Shown here in pieces: positions 5,021-6,169 of a stretch of 6,169 nt of DNA (position 1 is the first letter of the stretch; every line of letters starts with the position of its first letter). The notes below the pieces were generated by a model. It saw only the letters and a list, made by a program, of their open reading frames with translations. It was not told where the DNA came from and did no database searches. The stretch is from the NCBI GenBank assembly GCA_021844725.1, contig JAKBSX010000193.1, positions 1 through 6,169 of the forward strand. The letters are read 5' to 3'. Origin of the DNA: Actinomycetes bacterium. GTDB lineage: Bacteria > Actinomycetota > Acidimicrobiia > Acidimicrobiales > Acidimicrobiaceae. Both the position numbers and the translations under genes were made by a program.

Positions 5021-5950
5021 ATGACAACTGCAAAATTACTAATGATAGGTGCCATGTATGAAAACGGTGGAAACACTTTCCATCGAATTCTAGATGGACA
5101 TCATAGGCTAAACGTGTATCCCTTCGAATCTCAACTTGGTACAAGGTTAGTCACCGACCAGTATTCATCGTTGTTCCCTCAAAAATACCGCTGGCCCGTC
5201 TTTGACCTTTCCAGTACTTCAACGCAAGATTATAACTCTATCATTGATGAGGAAATGAAAGTACGCCTTCGCACACCACACGTCAGTAAGTTTCGTCAGA
5301 TTGAAATTAATTTGTCCGACGATGAAAGAATGGAAATGTATAATAAAATGTGTATCAATAAACCACGTACTCGAGCAAATAATGTTCTCGCTTTTTTTTC
5401 CTCAACGTTTCGATCATGGAAGAATTTTAAAGGACCTGCAGATCCAGAATACTACGTAGGTTACAGCCCGGCGATCACTGTGGACTCAGAGACAATCCTG
5501 CATGAATTGCCAACTGCTCAATTTGTTCATGTCGTCCGTAATCCTTGGTCCGCTTACGCAGATACGAAGAACCGTCCTGTTCCCCTATCGCTATCCTCCT
5601 ACATCAACGCGTGGATACTGAATCAGTACCACGCCACGGTTACCAAATCCTTTTTTCCACAGAGATTTCATATTGTGAAAATCGAAGATGTCATGCAAAA
5701 TCCTGAAGAAACCATGAAAAACTTCTGCAAAGAAGTTGATATACCCTACGATTCGGTTCTTCAGTTTCCATCGTGGAACGGATCTCCTCTTAACCAAGTA
5801 CACCCATGGGGAACCATTAAAATACCCACAATGGAACAGAATATTGAAACTGCTCATGAATTGTCGAAATCTGAAGCACAGGAAATAACCATTCGAACGA
5901 AACTTTTCCGGCAATATTTGAACATCGATGAGGCTCCTTTCACCGAGTAA
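5021..5950 (+). CDS. Sulfotransferase-like protein (PAPS-dependent)
   Basis: This 309-residue protein resembles bacterial PAPS-dependent sulfotransferases, which place sulfate on hydroxyl groups of sugars or other acceptors. The N-terminal beta-strand and P-loop region reads LLMIGAMYENGGNT (6-19), followed by HRILDGHHRLNVYPFESQLG (21-40), where family members carry the helix and a 'hP.l...pE' segment. The 3'-phosphate-binding block is FVHVVRNPWSAYADTKNR (168-185) with R173 and S177. WILNQYH (198-204) and VKIEDVMQNPEETMKNFC (219-236) follow, the latter typical of the C-terminal region. The usual PRSGTT-type 5'-phosphosulfate loop is ENGGNT here, so PAPS binding is likely but the loop is atypical. 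No signal peptide or membrane helix is visible, suggesting cytosolic action on a precursor. It follows the SDR after 95 bases and may be partly uncoupled from the operon. The acceptor is unknown. Confidence 0.78.
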   Translation: MTTAKLLMIGAMYENGGNTFHRILDGHHRLNVYPFESQLGTRLVTDQYSSLFPQKYRWPVFDLSSTSTQDYNSIIDEEMKVRLRTPHVSKFRQIEINLSDDERMEMYNKMCINKPRTRANNVLAFFSSTFRSWKNFKGPADPEYYVGYSPAITVDSETILHELPTAQFVHVVRNPWSAYADTKNRPVPLSLSSYINAWILNQYHATVTKSFFPQRFHIVKIEDVMQNPEETMKNFCKEVDIPYDSVLQFPSWNGSPLNQVHPWGTIKIPTMEQNIETAHELSKSEAQEITIRTKLFRQYLNIDEAPFTE

Positions 5951-6071
5951 GAATTCCTGATTTTCATTTCCTTTTCTTGTCGTGGGTTCATCTGTTTAGC
6001 TTTTCTTTAGAATTAATGGCTACACTACCTGTTACATGTTTTAGCCTGAATCCACCGATTCGAGCAATCAT

Positions 6072-6100
6072 TTGAATTTTTCACGATTGAATTTTCGTGA
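6072..6100. repeat. Small inverted and direct repeat cluster in the right flank
   Basis: TCACGA (6081-6086) and TCGTGA (6095-6100) form a 6-bp inverted repeat with an 8-base loop. TTGAATTTT occurs twice 15 bases apart (6072-6080 and 6087-6095) and overlaps these arms. It lies about 120 bases after the last gene. Neither strand shows a clear stem-plus-T-run terminator. Short AT-rich repeats of this size can be accidental. Confidence 0.3.
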
Positions 6101-6140
6101 TCAGTGTATTTTGGTGAGCACGCTCGAGATATTTTCTTCA

Positions 6141-6163
6141 ATGTATGCCAACCGGCATGTACA
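6141..6163. repeat. Bulged hairpin at the right edge
   Basis: ATGTATGCC (6141-6149) can pair with GGCA plus TACAT (6153-6163), leaving a two-base TG bulge and the loop AACC. This gives nine base pairs. It lies at the window edge with no gene visible beyond it, so its role cannot be judged. It could be a terminator or a regulatory site of a neighbouring gene. Confidence 0.3.
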
Positions 6164-6169
6164 TCCACG

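Noticed and set aside
6016..6075. Short plus-strand ORF of 19 codons in the right flank
   Set aside because: There is no ribosome-binding site, no family resemblance, and the length is within chance expectation.
6101..6169. Possible C-terminal end of a minus-strand gene (22 open codons ending with TGA at 6101-6103)
   Set aside because: An open frame of this length occurs by chance often. No recognisable sequence or start is in view, although the small hairpin at 6081-6100 would suit a 3' end.
1..6169. CRISPR array, tRNA/rRNA genes, insertion sequences, phage or toxin-antitoxin genes
   Set aside because: By eye there are no regularly spaced repeats, no tRNA-like cloverleaf, no transposase motifs and no small gene pairs of that kind.

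Overview
This is a bacterial window: compact genes, Shine-Dalgarno-type spacing, GTG starts, and an operon with a 4-base stop/start overlap. Base composition is moderately AT-rich, in the mid-40s % GC by eye. Nothing in it fixes the taxon. The gene families point to a bacterium with an elaborate surface-polysaccharide or glycoconjugate locus, and assigning a phylum from this alone would be a guess.

Layout. Left edge (1-24, minus): the first eight codons of a gene running out of the window, marked by a strong ribosome-binding site. 25-248: non-coding, with two perfect short inverted repeats. 249-1418 (minus): a complete TIGR03032/DUF4915-type protein of unknown function. 1419-1555: a divergent intergenic region with inverted repeats and a candidate extended -10 promoter facing right. 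1556-5950 (plus): five genes in one direction. They are the two halves of a split transketolase (N-terminal thiamine-diphosphate half, then C-terminal pyrimidine-binding half), a family-2 glycosyltransferase-like protein, an extended-SDR NAD(P)-dependent sugar epimerase/dehydratase or reductase, and a sulfotransferase-like protein. Spacings between the first four are 13, -4 and 16 bases. The sulfotransferase follows after 95 bases, which hold a perfect TATAAT and a long hairpin. 5951-6169: no convincing gene, only small inverted and direct repeats.

How the genes may work together (inference). The split transketolase could move a two-carbon ketol unit onto or from an unusual sugar. The SDR would oxidise, reduce or epimerise a nucleotide-linked sugar. 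The GT2-like protein would transfer a sugar, probably to a lipid or polymer acceptor, and the sulfotransferase would decorate the product. Together this looks like a cassette for a modified, possibly sulfated glycan. The most unusual point is that the GT2-like protein lacks the acidic residues normally found at both nucleotide-sugar/metal-binding positions of the fold, although the rest of the fold is well kept. The TPP motif of the transketolase and the P-loop of the sulfotransferase also differ from textbook versions. The locus is therefore a reasonable candidate for undescribed glycan chemistry, but the product cannot be read from sequence alone.
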